DNA from: Streptomyces sp. DG2A-72
GTDB taxonomy: Bacteria > Actinomycetota > Actinomycetes > Streptomycetales > Streptomycetaceae
NCBI RefSeq assembly: GCF_030499575.1
Contig: NZ_JASTLC010000001.1
Span: forward strand, 5,480,001-5,544,000
DNA: 64,000 nucleotides
Reading direction: 5' to 3'
In this document: positions 46,391-55,137 of the stretch, in pieces
How the letters are laid out: each line of letters starts with the position of its first letter
Numbering within the stretch: position 1 is the first letter of the stretch
Translations under genes and position numbers: made by a program
Notes under the pieces: generated by a model
What the model was told of the DNA's origin: nothing
Seen by the model: only the letters and a program-made list of their open reading frames with translations
Database searches by the model: none

Positions 46391-46576
46391 GTGACCGAGT
46401 TCGAGTTCGTCAAGTCCAGCTACAGCGGCGGAGATGCTGGCCAGGAGTGCGTCGAAGTCGCCCGCAACATACCCGGCACCGTCGCCGTCCGGGACTCCAA
46501 GGACCCGGACGGCCCGATACTCCGGCTCGCGACGGAGGCATGGGTAGGGTTCGCCGCGCATCTGGGGAGGCGTTAG
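46391..46576 (+). CDS. DUF397 protein
   Basis: The 61-residue product is a textbook DUF397: FEFVKSSYSGGDAGQECVEV, then VAVRDSKDPDGPILRL and WVGFAAHL. These small proteins are the cognate partners or antagonists of XRE-DUF5753 regulators. GTG start, five bases after the regulator stop. Confidence 0.9.
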   Translation: MTEFEFVKSSYSGGDAGQECVEVARNIPGTVAVRDSKDPDGPILRLATEAWVGFAAHLGRR

Positions 46577-46680
46577 CGGGTGTCAAGCCTCGCCCGCCCC
46601 ATCTTCCACTCCAGTTCAGCCTTCTACCTCACCGGATATGTCTTTGTGCTCGACCGCGTCCTTCGCCCAGGGGGAAGTGC

Positions 46681-47600
46681 TCACGCATGTGAAGCATCGG
46701 TGTCCGCTTGACGTTGCGCAAGACCGGCGCCGCCCGGCGCATCCACGACGCCCTCCTCGCCGCGAAGGTGGGCACCGCGTCCGAGCCGACTGCACCATTG
46801 ACCAGTGCAATGGGCTAGGTAACCCTTCGACTTTGCTTGAGGGCCTCGATACCCGCTCGGTCCGTGTCTTCCGGTACGGCGTTCAGGCAGGCGGTGGATC
46901 AGTACCCAACGACCGTCGTCCATCGCTCCGGCGGAGAGCGAGCCATGGCGTGTGGCCCTGTTGTGCCAACGCAAAGGACCGGACGTCTGCCAGGCCGGTG
47001 CGGGATCCCCCAGCCGACGCTCCACCAGAAGTCGTACCACCAGGTCGGCTGCGGCACGGGGAGTGACCCACATGCCTCCCGCCGGCAGGATTGCGCCGTC
47101 CATCGTCCACGGCCTGCCGGGGTCGGCCGAAGAGCCCGGGGGCCAGCAGGCGCCGATGGGGATCGGGGCGCGCGGCTATCTCCGTGATGCCGAGCGGTCG
47201 CAGAACGTACTCAGTTACCACTCCTCGTAAGTCGCTCCCGCGGCGGCAGTCAGGGCCGCGCCGAGTACGGCGTAGCCGAAGTTGGAGTACTCCTCCACCT
47301 AGCCAGGAGGTCGTGTAGCGAGCATGTCGAGCTGGGGCAGCAGTCGGTCCAGCGCGGGGCGGTCGAACGTCGTGTGCGGGTCTCGGCGGGAGCGGCGACC
47401 GGGTGGCAGGCGGGGGAGACCGGAGGTGTGCCGGGCGAGGTGCAGGAGCGTGATCCCTGTTCTGGGGGCTGTAGGAAGCCACCGTTCTGCAGGGTCGTCG
47501 AGCGTCAACACCTCGGACGTGGCCATGCGGGTCAATGCCGTCCAGTGATGACCTTGGTGAGCGAGGCGATCTGGACAAAGCGGTCAACGGCGTGAACCGC
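46681..47600 (-). pseudogene. Decayed serine hydrolase (class C beta-lactamase family)
   Basis: Pieces of one hydrolase lie in several frames with stops between. The active-site segment QIASLTKVITG (SxxK) is near 47570, MATSEVLTLDDPAERWLP and LLHLARHTSGLPRLP follow, then after a stop VEEYSNFGYAVLGAAL (YxN) near 47290-47240, and after another stop a C-terminal piece GGMWVTPRAAADLVVRLLVE. At least two stops and one shift make it non-functional. Confidence 0.72.
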
Positions 47601-47609
47601 CGTTGACAG

Positions 47610-48060
47610 TCGGCGGGGCCGTGTCGCTGAACACACAGGTAGGGATGGGCCGCACCGTGGGCCTCATACGCTGCGCGGCGGTACCGCGCACGCGGGCGTG
47701 CCGCCGGGTAGGCGGTGACGGTTCGGGACACTCAGCCGGAAGTACTCCGGGCCATGGCCATCGCGCTCCACAATCTCGGCGTCCTCTCCGTCGCGCTGCG
47801 AGCCGACCGCCGACAGCGGCCCCGGGACACTTGCGCCCGACGATGAACAGACCGAGTCCGGCACCATCGTCTTCGGTGGACTCCTCTTGGGCCGGTGCAC
47901 GCACGTGCGGGCCGCCCTTTGCTCGCTGCGCTCGGGCACCGGGCCAACAAGCGCCCACACCCGTTTGGCATCCCGGGGCACGCCACGGAAATGCCTGGGC
48001 ACCCAGGCGAAAGGACCTCACGGTGCCTATCATCTGCTGGGATGCACAAAAGGCGTCTAC
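47610..48060 (-). pseudogene. Remnant of a regulatory ATPase (uncertain)
   Basis: Minus-strand fragments in two frames, RGVPRDAKRVWALVGPV and EESTEDDGAGLGLFIVGRKC, resemble the N-terminal part and the G-box of Streptomyces RsbW-like ATPases, with frameshifts between. No intact ORF is present. The call rests on these short similarities only. Confidence 0.3.
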
Positions 48061-48133
48061 GCTGTCACGACGCCCAGCTACTTCGAACCCTGGGATTGAC
48101 TCTGACCACGCATGACGAAGGGGCACCTCATCG

Positions 48134-48814
48134 ATGCGCATCCTCCTGATCGGGCAGCCCGGAGCCGGCAAGGGCACGCAGGCAGTGGGCCTTGCTGCGC
48201 ATCTGTCGATCCGGCACATCTCCGCCGGTGAGCTGTTCCGCGAGCACATCGACCAGGGCACGGCGCTCGGGCAGAACGCCCACACGCACATGCGCGCCGG
48301 CCTTCTGGTGCCGGACGAGGTCACGATCGGGGTGATCAAAGAGCGCCTTGCCCGCCCAGACGCCGAGCGCGGATTCCTGCTGGACGGCTTCCCCCGCAAT
48401 CTTGCCCAGGCGGAGGCGCTGGACGGCATCCTGGCCGACTTGGAGTCGAGGCTGGATGCCGTGCTCAATCTGGAGATTCCCGAGGCCGAGGTAGTCAGGC
48501 GGATCGCTGGACGATGGCTGTGCCGCCGGGACCGCGAACACATCTTCCACGTCGACTACAGCCCGCCTGAAGTGGCAGGAGCCTGCGACGTCTGCGGCGG
48601 TGAGCTGTACCAGCGCGATGACGACCGCGAGGCAACTGTTCGTACGCGACTGGAGGTCTATCGCAGCGAGACGGCGCCGGTCGTCGACCACTACCAACTT
48701 ATGGGTCTGGTGACCACGATCTCGGCCCTCGGCCGGGTCCAGGAGGTCCTGGACCGCGCACTGGTCGCGATAGGCCAGGGCCAGGTCGATGCCTCCGGCG
48801 CGTCGAACTGTTGA
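48134..48814 (+). CDS. Adenylate kinase paralogue
   Basis: The 226-residue product has the P-loop LIGQPGAGKGTQ, the NMP-binding region ISAGELFREHIDQGTALGQN, GFLLDGFPRNLAQAEAL and a long-type LID with CDVCGGELYQRDDD. In the LID the first zinc-ligand pair is reduced to a single Cys (WLCRRDREHIF), so zinc binding is doubtful. The housekeeping adk usually sits in the ribosomal-protein region, so this is a second copy. Its neighbours are pseudogenes and a PadR gene. Confidence 0.88.
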   Translation: MRILLIGQPGAGKGTQAVGLAAHLSIRHISAGELFREHIDQGTALGQNAHTHMRAGLLVPDEVTIGVIKERLARPDAERGFLLDGFPRNLAQAEALDGILADLESRLDAVLNLEIPEAEVVRRIAGRWLCRRDREHIFHVDYSPPEVAGACDVCGGELYQRDDDREATVRTRLEVYRSETAPVVDHYQLMGLVTTISALGRVQEVLDRALVAIGQGQVDASGASNC

Positions 48815-49201
48815 CCCATCCTTTGGGGAGGGCCGCCCCTGACGGCCGCCGCCGACTGCGAGCTTTGCCCGCCCAAGCCGCCGCGTCGGTCCCCGTATAT
48901 TGCCGAGATCTGGACAGGACCACTGGGCGCGGAGACTCGAACCAATCCTTTTCTCTGGCCAGTTGCAGGTTGCCGCCCCCGTTAGAAACACAGTTCGCGG
49001 CAGACGATGCAAACAACGGCTCCCACCCCGTGGGACCACTCCGCGAGCGCTCACGGCCGCGCGGAGCCGCTGGTCGCGGTCGCGTCGCTCCTGGCCGGCG
49101 AGCACTCGCTGTTCGCCGAGTTCGTAGGCGTAGGCCATCTGCGGATGCCTGCGGCGGGCGCGTGCTCATGCCCACGGTCTTCGGCACATAAAGGTCGCTT
49201 C
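48815..49201. other. Intergenic stretch between adk paralogue and PadR gene
   Basis: About 390 bp. Longer open frames read into the PadR gene from 49007 but lack a ribosome-binding site and family similarity. I see no supported feature; the PadR promoter should lie here. Confidence 0.3.
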
Positions 49202-49741
49202 GTGAGCATCCCACATGTCCTGCTCGGGCTTCTCGCCTCCCGTCCCGGCCATGGCTACGACCTCAAGAAGCGCCACGATGCGCGCTTCTCTAAAGGCGCG
49301 CCACTGGCATACGGCCGTGTGTACACGACACTGCAGCGCCTAGTCCGCGACGGGCTCGCTGAGGCGATAGGCGCGGAGGCAGTTGGGGCCCGGGAACGCA
49401 TCCGCTACCGGATAACCGCCGAAGGCAGCACTCGCCTGAGGGACTGGCTTACTGAAGTTGCTCCGGCCGCGCCCTTCGTGACAAATGAGATCTTCGCCAA
49501 GATCGTGGTCGCGATTCTCGCAGGCCCGTCGGGCTCTGCGGCTGACTACCTCGATGCCCAGCGCGCCGCCCACCGAGCCCGGATAGCAGAGCTGAACGCC
49601 GCGAGGACCGCTGTGGACATTTCTCTGGCTGACGCTCTGTCCATGGACTACGCCGTGGCTCACCTCGATGCCGACCTGCGCTGGATGGACGCGACCGCCG
49701 GCCAGCTGAGCGGGCTTGAGAAAGAGATGCGAGCCTCCTGA
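49202..49741 (+). CDS. PadR-family transcriptional regulator
   Basis: The 179-residue product has the PadR winged helix (IPHVLLGLLASRPGHGYDLK, GRVYTTLQRLVRDGLAEAIG, RERIRYRITAEGSTRLRDWL) and a C-terminal helical dimerisation region (Vir_act_alpha_C-like). GTG 49202 gives the usual family start VSIPHVLLGLL. PadR proteins commonly control neighbouring transporter genes; the nearest ABC genes are 1.9 kb away beyond an IS element. Confidence 0.82.
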   Translation: MSIPHVLLGLLASRPGHGYDLKKRHDARFSKGAPLAYGRVYTTLQRLVRDGLAEAIGAEAVGARERIRYRITAEGSTRLRDWLTEVAPAAPFVTNEIFAKIVVAILAGPSGSAADYLDAQRAAHRARIAELNAARTAVDISLADALSMDYAVAHLDADLRWMDATAGQLSGLEKEMRAS

Positions 49742-50040
49742 AGGATCGGCAGCCCGGAGAAACGAGGGCATCGTCGCGGATGGGACGACGGGCTGGGCAC
49801 CCGTCGGGTGAATCAAGCCATGTTGAAGTGAACCGCGACTTCAACGACCGAAACCAGCGTTACGGAGGGATCATTCCAGGCCCCTGGGGCGCCAACTGTT
49901 AGGGAAACAAGGCGCCAGGTTCCGGACATGCCAACGAAAGCGCCTGCCCAGCTGGCACGTCTCATGACAAGGTGACGAGGTCAAAGCGCATCTGAATAAA
50001 CGTTCGGATGCAACATTTCCTGGGGTCACGAAACCCGTGA
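49742..50040. other. Intergenic stretch downstream of the PadR gene
   Basis: About 300 bp between the PadR stop and the hairpin at 50041. It holds no convincing ORF, repeat or RNA gene. Confidence 0.3.
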
Positions 50041-50081
50041 ACGGCGGTGGTGCAGGGCCTGACGCCCTGCACCACCGCCGT
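50041..50081 (-). terminator. Strong terminator after the small secreted-protein gene
   Basis: ACGGCGGTGGTGCAGGGC (50041-50058) and GCCCTGCACCACCGCCGT (50064-50081) form a perfect 18-bp stem with a 5-base loop. Confidence 0.85.
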
Positions 50082-50416
50082 CAGTTTCTAGTAGCGGTAC
50101 TCGAAGCTGGACCAGGCGTCCGGAGCAACTGGTGGGCCTGGTGGCGGTAGACGAGGTTGCTACTGTCGCCGCTTGCGTTGCAGTGGCCCACGCCGCTGTG
50201 CTCCGCAACGGTTCCGTGGCTGCCGCTGTCGCGGTAGTAGTTGCTCTCGACGTAGTTGCCGTCCTCGTCGCCGTCACAGATCTTGGCGGTCTTCCAGCCG
50301 TTGATGGCAAAGGAGCAGCTTATGTAGGCGCACACCTTCGCCTCCGCGGTCGGGATTCCGACCACGAAGGTGGAGACGGCAAAGAGACCCACTACTATGC
50401 CTGCACACTTTCACAT
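50081..50416 (-). pseudogene. Small secreted cysteine-containing protein gene, probably damaged at both ends
   Basis: An ATG at 50416 with a GAAGGAG site is followed at once by an in-frame TGA (50411-50413). The frame then encodes a signal peptide (VVGLFAVSTFVVGIPTAEA) and a mature part with four Cys: AKVCAYISCSFAING, TAKICDGDEDG, SGVGHCNASGD. The end as written (ASSTATRN) overlaps the terminator, whereas another frame ends more naturally as DAWSSFEYRY at 50089, suggesting a second shift near 50115. A GTG at 50392 could still start a shorter protein. Confidence 0.5.
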
Positions 50417-50542
50417 GAAGACTCCTTCGCTGAGGTGGATTGCGATCGTGAGAGTGGGCGCGGCGAGGCAACGCAGCGCCCACTGCATTTCGTTGAGGCA
50501 GGGTGGTACGCGTGACGCCATGGCCCATCCCCGTCGTGGTTA

Positions 50543-51605
50543 TCGATCCGAAACGGTAGGTGTTCTGGGTCGTTGATCCCTGAGTGAGTGAACTGGTGGG
50601 GGATGCACGGCAGTTGTCGCCGTCGGCGCAGGAAGCCCTTCGGCTGCGGGCGGTGGGCCGCGTTGGTGGCGGGCCGGACTCGTGAGGATGTCGCGGCGGT
50701 GTTCCAGGTCTCGCTCAAGGCGGTGGACAACTGGTGGGCGAAGTGGCTGGCCAGCGGGCGCGAAGCGTTCGTGGCCCAGCCGCGTGGACGCCGGGTCGGC
50801 GAACATCAGGTTCTCGATGCGGTCGAGCAGCAGGCGATCCGGCAGGCCCTGCTGGATCACCGGCCCTGTGACCTGGGGCTGGCGGGGCAGCTGTGGACGC
50901 GGGCCGGGGTGGGGGATCTGATCGCGAAGCTGTACCGGGTGCGGCTGACCGAGCAGGGCGTGGGCAAGTACCTGCGCCGCTGGGGCCTGTCGTTACCAGC
51001 GCCCGGAAAAGCGGCCGTCGAGCAGGATCCCGAGGCTGTGAGGGTCTGGCATGAGGAGACGTGGCCGGCGATCCGCGCGAAGGCGAAAGCCGAGGGCGGC
51101 GAGGTCCTCTTCGCCGACCAGGTCGGCGTTCGCTCCAACCAGGTCGCCGGCCGCACCTGGGGTGCAAAGGGGTGCACCCCCGTCGTGCGCCGCACGGGCA
51201 ACCGCTTCTCCGTCAACGCGATGTCCGCGATCAGCACGAAGGGCCGGATGCACTTCATGGTGTTCACCGAGACCTTCGACGCCGACGTCATGTGCCGCTT
51301 CCTGGACCGGCTCGCCGCCCATCGCTCCTGCAAGGTCCGCGCCTGGCTCGCCGATCACCTCGACCGGATCGAGCTGCACTTCCTGCCGTCGTACTCACCT
51401 GAACTGAACCCCGACGAACTGGTCAACGCCGACCTCAAACGGAGCCTGCCCATGCACAGCCGAGCTCGGGACCAGGCCCAACTCGCCGCCGAGACCCGCC
51501 GGTTCTTCCACCGCCGCCAACGCCAGCCGCACATCGTCCGCGGCTATTTCGGCGGCCCTCACGTCCGCTACATTCTCGAATAGAACCCTTTGAGTTTCGG
51601 ATCAA
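50543..51605 (+). mobile_element. IS630-family insertion sequence
   Basis: The ~1.06-kb element is flanked by TA dinucleotides (50541-50542 and 51606-51607), as expected for IS630. Terminal inverted repeats share GATCCGAAAC followed by an interrupted GG-GTTCT match (left 50545-50567, right complement 51581-51603). It carries one damaged transposase gene and lies between two small accessory operons. Confidence 0.75.
50584..51583 (+). pseudogene. IS630 transposase, frameshifted and internally deleted
   Basis: The N-terminal helix-turn-helix is split. One frame from GTG 50584 reads ARQLSPSAQEALRLRAV; removing one G from GGG at 50655-50657 joins it to AALVAGRTREDVAAVFQVSL. The DDE domain keeps the first Asp (EVLFADQVGVRS) and the LHFLPSYSPELNPDEL end, but RFLDRLAAHRSCKVRAWL lacks the ~15 residues that normally carry the second Asp (HLIVDGH-like). 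The enzyme is very probably inactive. Confidence 0.75.
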
Positions 51606-51677
51606 TAGGAAGGTCCCCATGGCTCGACTCGAGGGGATTGACAAACACCAACACCACCAGCGGGGGAAGGCGCCTCG

Positions 51678-52364
51678 TCACAACCGCCGGAGCAGCCCCC
51701 TCAAGCGCCAGGGTGTCATCCAGTAGGCCATCACCCCCGCAGCCAGCAGCCCCAGGCTGATCCCGAGACCCATCGGCTGCTCCACCACGGGTGAGCGGGT
51801 GAAGTCCCACCACGGGTAGCTGCCCGTTCCGTCCTGGACGCCCCAGTAGCCGACGACGCAGAGCACCAGTGCGGGCAGAATCCACCCCTGCCGCCAGCCG
51901 AGCAGGCGCCCACTGAGCAGCCCCAGCCCGGTCCATCCTGGGAGAGCGCCAGCCATGACCTCCAGCACCCGGCCCTCCACAAACACGGCGCAGACGCCCA
52001 GGAAGACGGCCATGCTTGTGGCCCACAGCGTCGTCAGCCGCAAAGCCCTCCCGCGGTGAAAGCGGGTGGTGCCGACCGCCTCCAGCCCTGCCATGCGACT
52101 GTGCAGGGACAGTACCGGTAGGACTCCCGCGAACATGGCGAGCATTCGCCAGCTCGGAGTCCCCGGGGTCTGCGCGCCCGCCACGGTGGGCAGGGGGGCC
52201 AGCCTGTCCCCCAGCCAGGCCACGGCCAGTCCGCTGAGCAGGACCAAGAGCAGGACGCTCCCCGGCCGCCGCACGCCGCACGGCGGGTAAAAACGCCTGC
52301 TCGGACCGGTCCGCCAGGCCGCCAGCAGCGCGTCGATGCGCGTGCCGACGCGGCTGTCAGTCAC
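51678..52364 (-). CDS. Membrane protein of the ABC transporter operon
   Basis: The 228-residue product has about six membrane helices: SVLLLVLLSGLAVAWLGD, LAMFAGVLPVLSLHS, TSMAVFLGVCAVFVEG, WILPALVLCVVGYWGV, GISLGLLAAGVMAYW. It is likely the second permease of the ABC module. Its GTG overlaps the upstream stop by eight bases, and it is last in the operon. No family assignment is secure. Confidence 0.65.
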   Translation of the reverse strand: MTDSRVGTRIDALLAAWRTGPSRRFYPPCGVRRPGSVLLLVLLSGLAVAWLGDRLAPLPTVAGAQTPGTPSWRMLAMFAGVLPVLSLHSRMAGLEAVGTTRFHRGRALRLTTLWATSMAVFLGVCAVFVEGRVLEVMAGALPGWTGLGLLSGRLLGWRQGWILPALVLCVVGYWGVQDGTGSYPWWDFTRSPVVEQPMGLGISLGLLAAGVMAYWMTPWRLRGLLRRL

Positions 52365-53607
52365 AGTATTTCTCCAGGACGTGCCGCACCGTTGCCGTGG
52401 CCCACGCTCTCTGCTCCGTCTCAGGCCGGTCGGCCATCTCCTTGCCAGTTTCCACTGCTTTCTCCATGGATGCCGTCATTCCCTCTTCCCTGTACTCCGG
52501 CTCTCCGCCACCTGCCAGCCGCTTCTCAAGCCACCGCTCCAGAGCGAGGACCGACTGATCGTCGGCCTTCAGCTGCGCCTCAAAGCCCTTGAAGTCCTTC
52601 TCCCGGCAGGCCGCGAACGTCTGCGCGCTGATCGCCATCGTCACCCCGTCGGCCATCGCCCATGTGGAGCCACTGTCCAGGTCGAAGTCGCCGCCCCACC
52701 TTCGGTCCATGGTGTAGACAAGACCGAGGGAATACACCGCCTTAGGCATGGCCAGTTCCCGGGGCAGGTGCTCAGTCCGGGTCAGCACGTCCTGGGCCAT
52801 CGTCTTGTACTTCTCTTCCTCGGGCCACAGGCAGATCTCGGTGCGGCCCTTGACGCAGGTCTTCGATCTGGAACCATGCCGCTCGTCGACGACCGGGTTG
52901 CTGGCGGCTGCCGCGGTCGCGGCGAGTGCCAGGACGACGGCAAGTCCTGGTAGCGGGCTGACTCGCGTGATCCGCGGGCCATACGGCAGCCAGAGGCAGG
53001 CGACGAGCAGCAGCAGTGCAGCCGCCGCGCGCAGGCTTATCTCCAGCAGGTCCGGTTGCATCCGGGCCGGGCCGTTCACCACGGAGAGGTCGGTGTCGAA
53101 TGCCATGGCGATGAGCAGCCAGCCGAGCGCACTGGCGGCCGGGCCCCAGCGTCTGGACAGCAGCCGCCCGAGAACCCAGCCCAGCCCCGTAGCCGTCATC
53201 AAGCTCGAAACACCGAGCAGGAGATATCCCAGGTACTGGGTGAAGCCGGGCGGCCATGAGGACGCGGTGACCGCAAAGCAGACTGCCTGCCCTACCAGGT
53301 ATGGGACGAGGAAGGCACACAGGACCACGGCAATGCGGGGCAGTTCAGCCTGTGGTCCGGGCCGGGGCATCGCGCTCAGAGTCTCCGCCACCTCAGGCGG
53401 ACGGCGCAGCGAGGAGGTCCACGCGGCCGCGGCCGCGGCGAAGACGCCCAGAAAGAGGGTGGGTACCTGCCCCGCGGCGCCGGTGTCTCCCCACAGGCCG
53501 TGCCAGTAGCCGTCGCGGGCGAGGATGAGGGTGAGATCGAGCGCAACCAAGGGGACGAGCAGCCACCGCAGCGGGGAGGAGCGCAGCGCCAGAAGGAAGG
53601 AGGTCAC
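52357..53607 (-). CDS. Large membrane protein of the ABC transporter operon
   Basis: The 416-residue product has about six helices in the first ~240 residues (WLLVPLVALDLTLILARD, AVVLCAFLVPYLVGQAVC, YLGYLLLGVSSLMTATGL, ISLRAAAALLLLVACLWL), then a soluble extracytoplasmic-looking domain of ~170 residues with conserved-looking Trp/Glu positions. The start overlaps the ATPase stop (GTGA). It is probably an ABC-2-like permease with an added domain that may meet the cargo. Confidence 0.65.
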   Translation of the reverse strand: MTSFLLALRSSPLRWLLVPLVALDLTLILARDGYWHGLWGDTGAAGQVPTLFLGVFAAAAAAWTSSLRRPPEVAETLSAMPRPGPQAELPRIAVVLCAFLVPYLVGQAVCFAVTASSWPPGFTQYLGYLLLGVSSLMTATGLGWVLGRLLSRRWGPAASALGWLLIAMAFDTDLSVVNGPARMQPDLLEISLRAAAALLLLVACLWLPYGPRITRVSPLPGLAVVLALAATAAAASNPVVDERHGSRSKTCVKGRTEICLWPEEEKYKTMAQDVLTRTEHLPRELAMPKAVYSLGLVYTMDRRWGGDFDLDSGSTWAMADGVTMAISAQTFAACREKDFKGFEAQLKADDQSVLALERWLEKRLAGGGEPEYREEGMTASMEKAVETGKEMADRPETEQRAWATATVRHVLEKYCD

Positions 53608-54350
53608 AGTGCCCGCTCTCCTTCCGGCAGGAGTTCCATATAGGCACGCTCCAGCGGGGTGTGTCCGGCGGCACCGTCACCGGCCCGGTCCGCCATGTCG
53701 GGCACCTTGCCGTCGAAGAGGACCCGTCCACTGTGCAGGACGACGACGTGGTCGCATGCGGCGGCCACATCGTCAATCAGGTGCGTGCTCAGCAGGACGG
53801 TGGTATCGGTGAGTCCGGCGAGGATCCGGCGGAACTGCAGGCGCTGGCGCGGGTCCAGGCCCACAGTGGGCTCGTCCAGTATCACCAGTCCCGGGTCGCC
53901 GACGATGGCCCACGCGATCCCCGCACGCTGTCGCATGCCACCGGAGAGCCGGGACATCCGCTCGTGCTTCCGGTCCACCAGGTCAACCTGGCCCAGTGCC
54001 CGCTCCACGGCCCGGGACCGGTGTTCGCCAGGCACCTCGCGCATCCACGCGCCGTACTCGACGAAGTCACGTACCCGCATCCCTGGATCCCATCCGAACC
54101 GCTGCGGCAGATAGCCGATCCGGCGGCGGATATGCCGCGCAGCTTTCTCGCCGTCGATGGCCACGCCGTCAAGAGCGATACGGCCGCGCAGTGGTGGCTG
54201 CACCGTGGCCAGGGTCCGCATCAAGGTCGACTTGCCTGCGCCGTTGGGTCCGAGAAGCCCTGTCACGCCGGGGCGGAGTTCGAGGTCGAGGTCCTCGATA
54301 ACCACACGCCCCGGGTAACCCTGACGGAGGTCGGATATGTGAACGTGCAT
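53604..54350 (-). CDS. ABC transporter ATP-binding protein
   Basis: The 248-residue product is a complete nucleotide-binding domain: Walker A GLLGPNGAGKSTLMR, Q-loop GYLPQRFGWDPGMRV, signature RLSGGMRQRAGIAWAI, Walker B GLVILDEPTVGLDP and H-loop VLLSTHLIDDV. It is of the exporter (ABC-2) type. Together with the two downstream membrane genes it forms a transporter operon. A small secreted protein gene lies upstream beyond a terminator. Confidence 0.9.
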   Translation of the reverse strand: MHVHISDLRQGYPGRVVIEDLDLELRPGVTGLLGPNGAGKSTLMRTLATVQPPLRGRIALDGVAIDGEKAARHIRRRIGYLPQRFGWDPGMRVRDFVEYGAWMREVPGEHRSRAVERALGQVDLVDRKHERMSRLSGGMRQRAGIAWAIVGDPGLVILDEPTVGLDPRQRLQFRRILAGLTDTTVLLSTHLIDDVAAACDHVVVLHSGRVLFDGKVPDMADRAGDGAAGHTPLERAYMELLPEGERAL

Positions 54351-54383
54351 ATAGCACCTCGCCGTGGTGAGTACGCTGGAAAC

Positions 54384-54426
54384 GCGGCCCGTCTGCCCGC
54401 AATTGCAGTGCGGGCAGACGGGCCGC
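54384..54426 (-). terminator. Terminator between the small secreted-protein gene and the ABC operon
   Basis: GCGGCCCGTCTGCCCGCA (54384-54401) and TGCGGGCAGACGGGCCGC (54409-54426) form a perfect 18-bp stem with a 7-base loop. On the minus strand it directly follows the gene at 54465 and precedes the ABC ATPase, so the two are separate units or read-through is limited. Confidence 0.85.
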
Positions 54427-54464
54427 AGCTTTGCTGCTTCAGGCCGCCTGCGGCGGTGCGACGC

Positions 54465-54803
54465 TTACTGGTAGAACCAGGTTTGTACGCCCGTCACAGA
54501 CCAGTCGCAGTCGTGGCCGTCGTACGTCGCGGTGCTGCCTCTTGACCGCCACTGCTCCATCCAATTGTCGGGCTCAAGGGTGCAGATGGCCTTGGACTCG
54601 TAGGTGCCGGCGTAGGCCGCACCGGGGCTGCTGCACTTCTGGTCCCAGTCGGTGTTGTACCAACGGCCAAAGCAGTTGTGCACCTTGTTACCGTCACCGG
54701 CGGCCGTGGCCTGAGGTGCGACCATGACCGCTGCCCCGCCTACTACCAGCAGTGCGGCGAGGGTGGACGCCGTCCGTGCGCGGAAGGTGGAATTCACCTG
54801 CAT
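54465..54803 (-). CDS. Small secreted four-cysteine protein
   Basis: The 112-residue product has a clear signal peptide (ASTLAALLVVGGAAVMVAPQ, cleavage after ATAA) and a ~77-residue mature part rich in Trp, Tyr and Gly with four Cys: VHNCFGRWYNT, QKCSSPGAAYAG, AICTLEPDNW, HDCDWSVTG. This pattern suggests two disulfides. The other small secreted gene near 50.2 kb has a similar size and four cysteines. It lies upstream of an ABC exporter operon, so a bacteriocin-, enzyme-inhibitor- or signalling-type role is possible; none is proven. Confidence 0.68.
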   Translation of the reverse strand: MQVNSTFRARTASTLAALLVVGGAAVMVAPQATAAGDGNKVHNCFGRWYNTDWDQKCSSPGAAYAGTYESKAICTLEPDNWMEQWRSRGSTATYDGHDCDWSVTGVQTWFYQ

Positions 54804-55137
54804 GAAGAAACCCTTCTCCTATTACCGAGGACCTTCACGGTGTCAAATTCTCCGTTTGGTGTCTTTGCTGCAGGAACATGCGGCGGCTCATGGAGCCTCT
54901 GTTTGCTGCCGCTTGACCAACCATGCGCGGCATGGGCGCGCGCAGATAGCCTCATGATGTGCGGATGCCTGATGATGAGGGTCGACAAAACGCGCAAAGC
55001 GTCGTAATTGGGATGCGGTTATTGAGCCTGAGGCTGTGTAGATGAGCCGTGGCACAGGACCCGGGCCGTGTTGCGGAGCAGGTCCGGTCCCTTCATAGTT
55101 GCGCTGCAAAGAGGCTGAACCGGGGGTGGGATGGGCG
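54804..55137. promoter_or_regulatory. Divergent region between the secreted-protein gene and LuxR gene
   Basis: A ~330-bp non-coding stretch. GCAGGAACATG at 54870-54880 recurs at 58140-58150, in the other divergent promoter of this LuxR cluster, where GAACATG is present twice. It may be a shared regulator site. Nothing else is supported. Confidence 0.35.

Noticed and set aside
48815..49201. N-terminal extension of the PadR gene from 49007
   Set aside because: The PadR family starts at the VSIPHVLLGLL segment; the extension has no similarity and no ribosome-binding site.
54465..54803. Lactococcin 972-type bacteriocin precursor
   Set aside because: The mature sequence does not resemble that family and the transporter lacks its typical partner; only a general secreted-protein call is supported.
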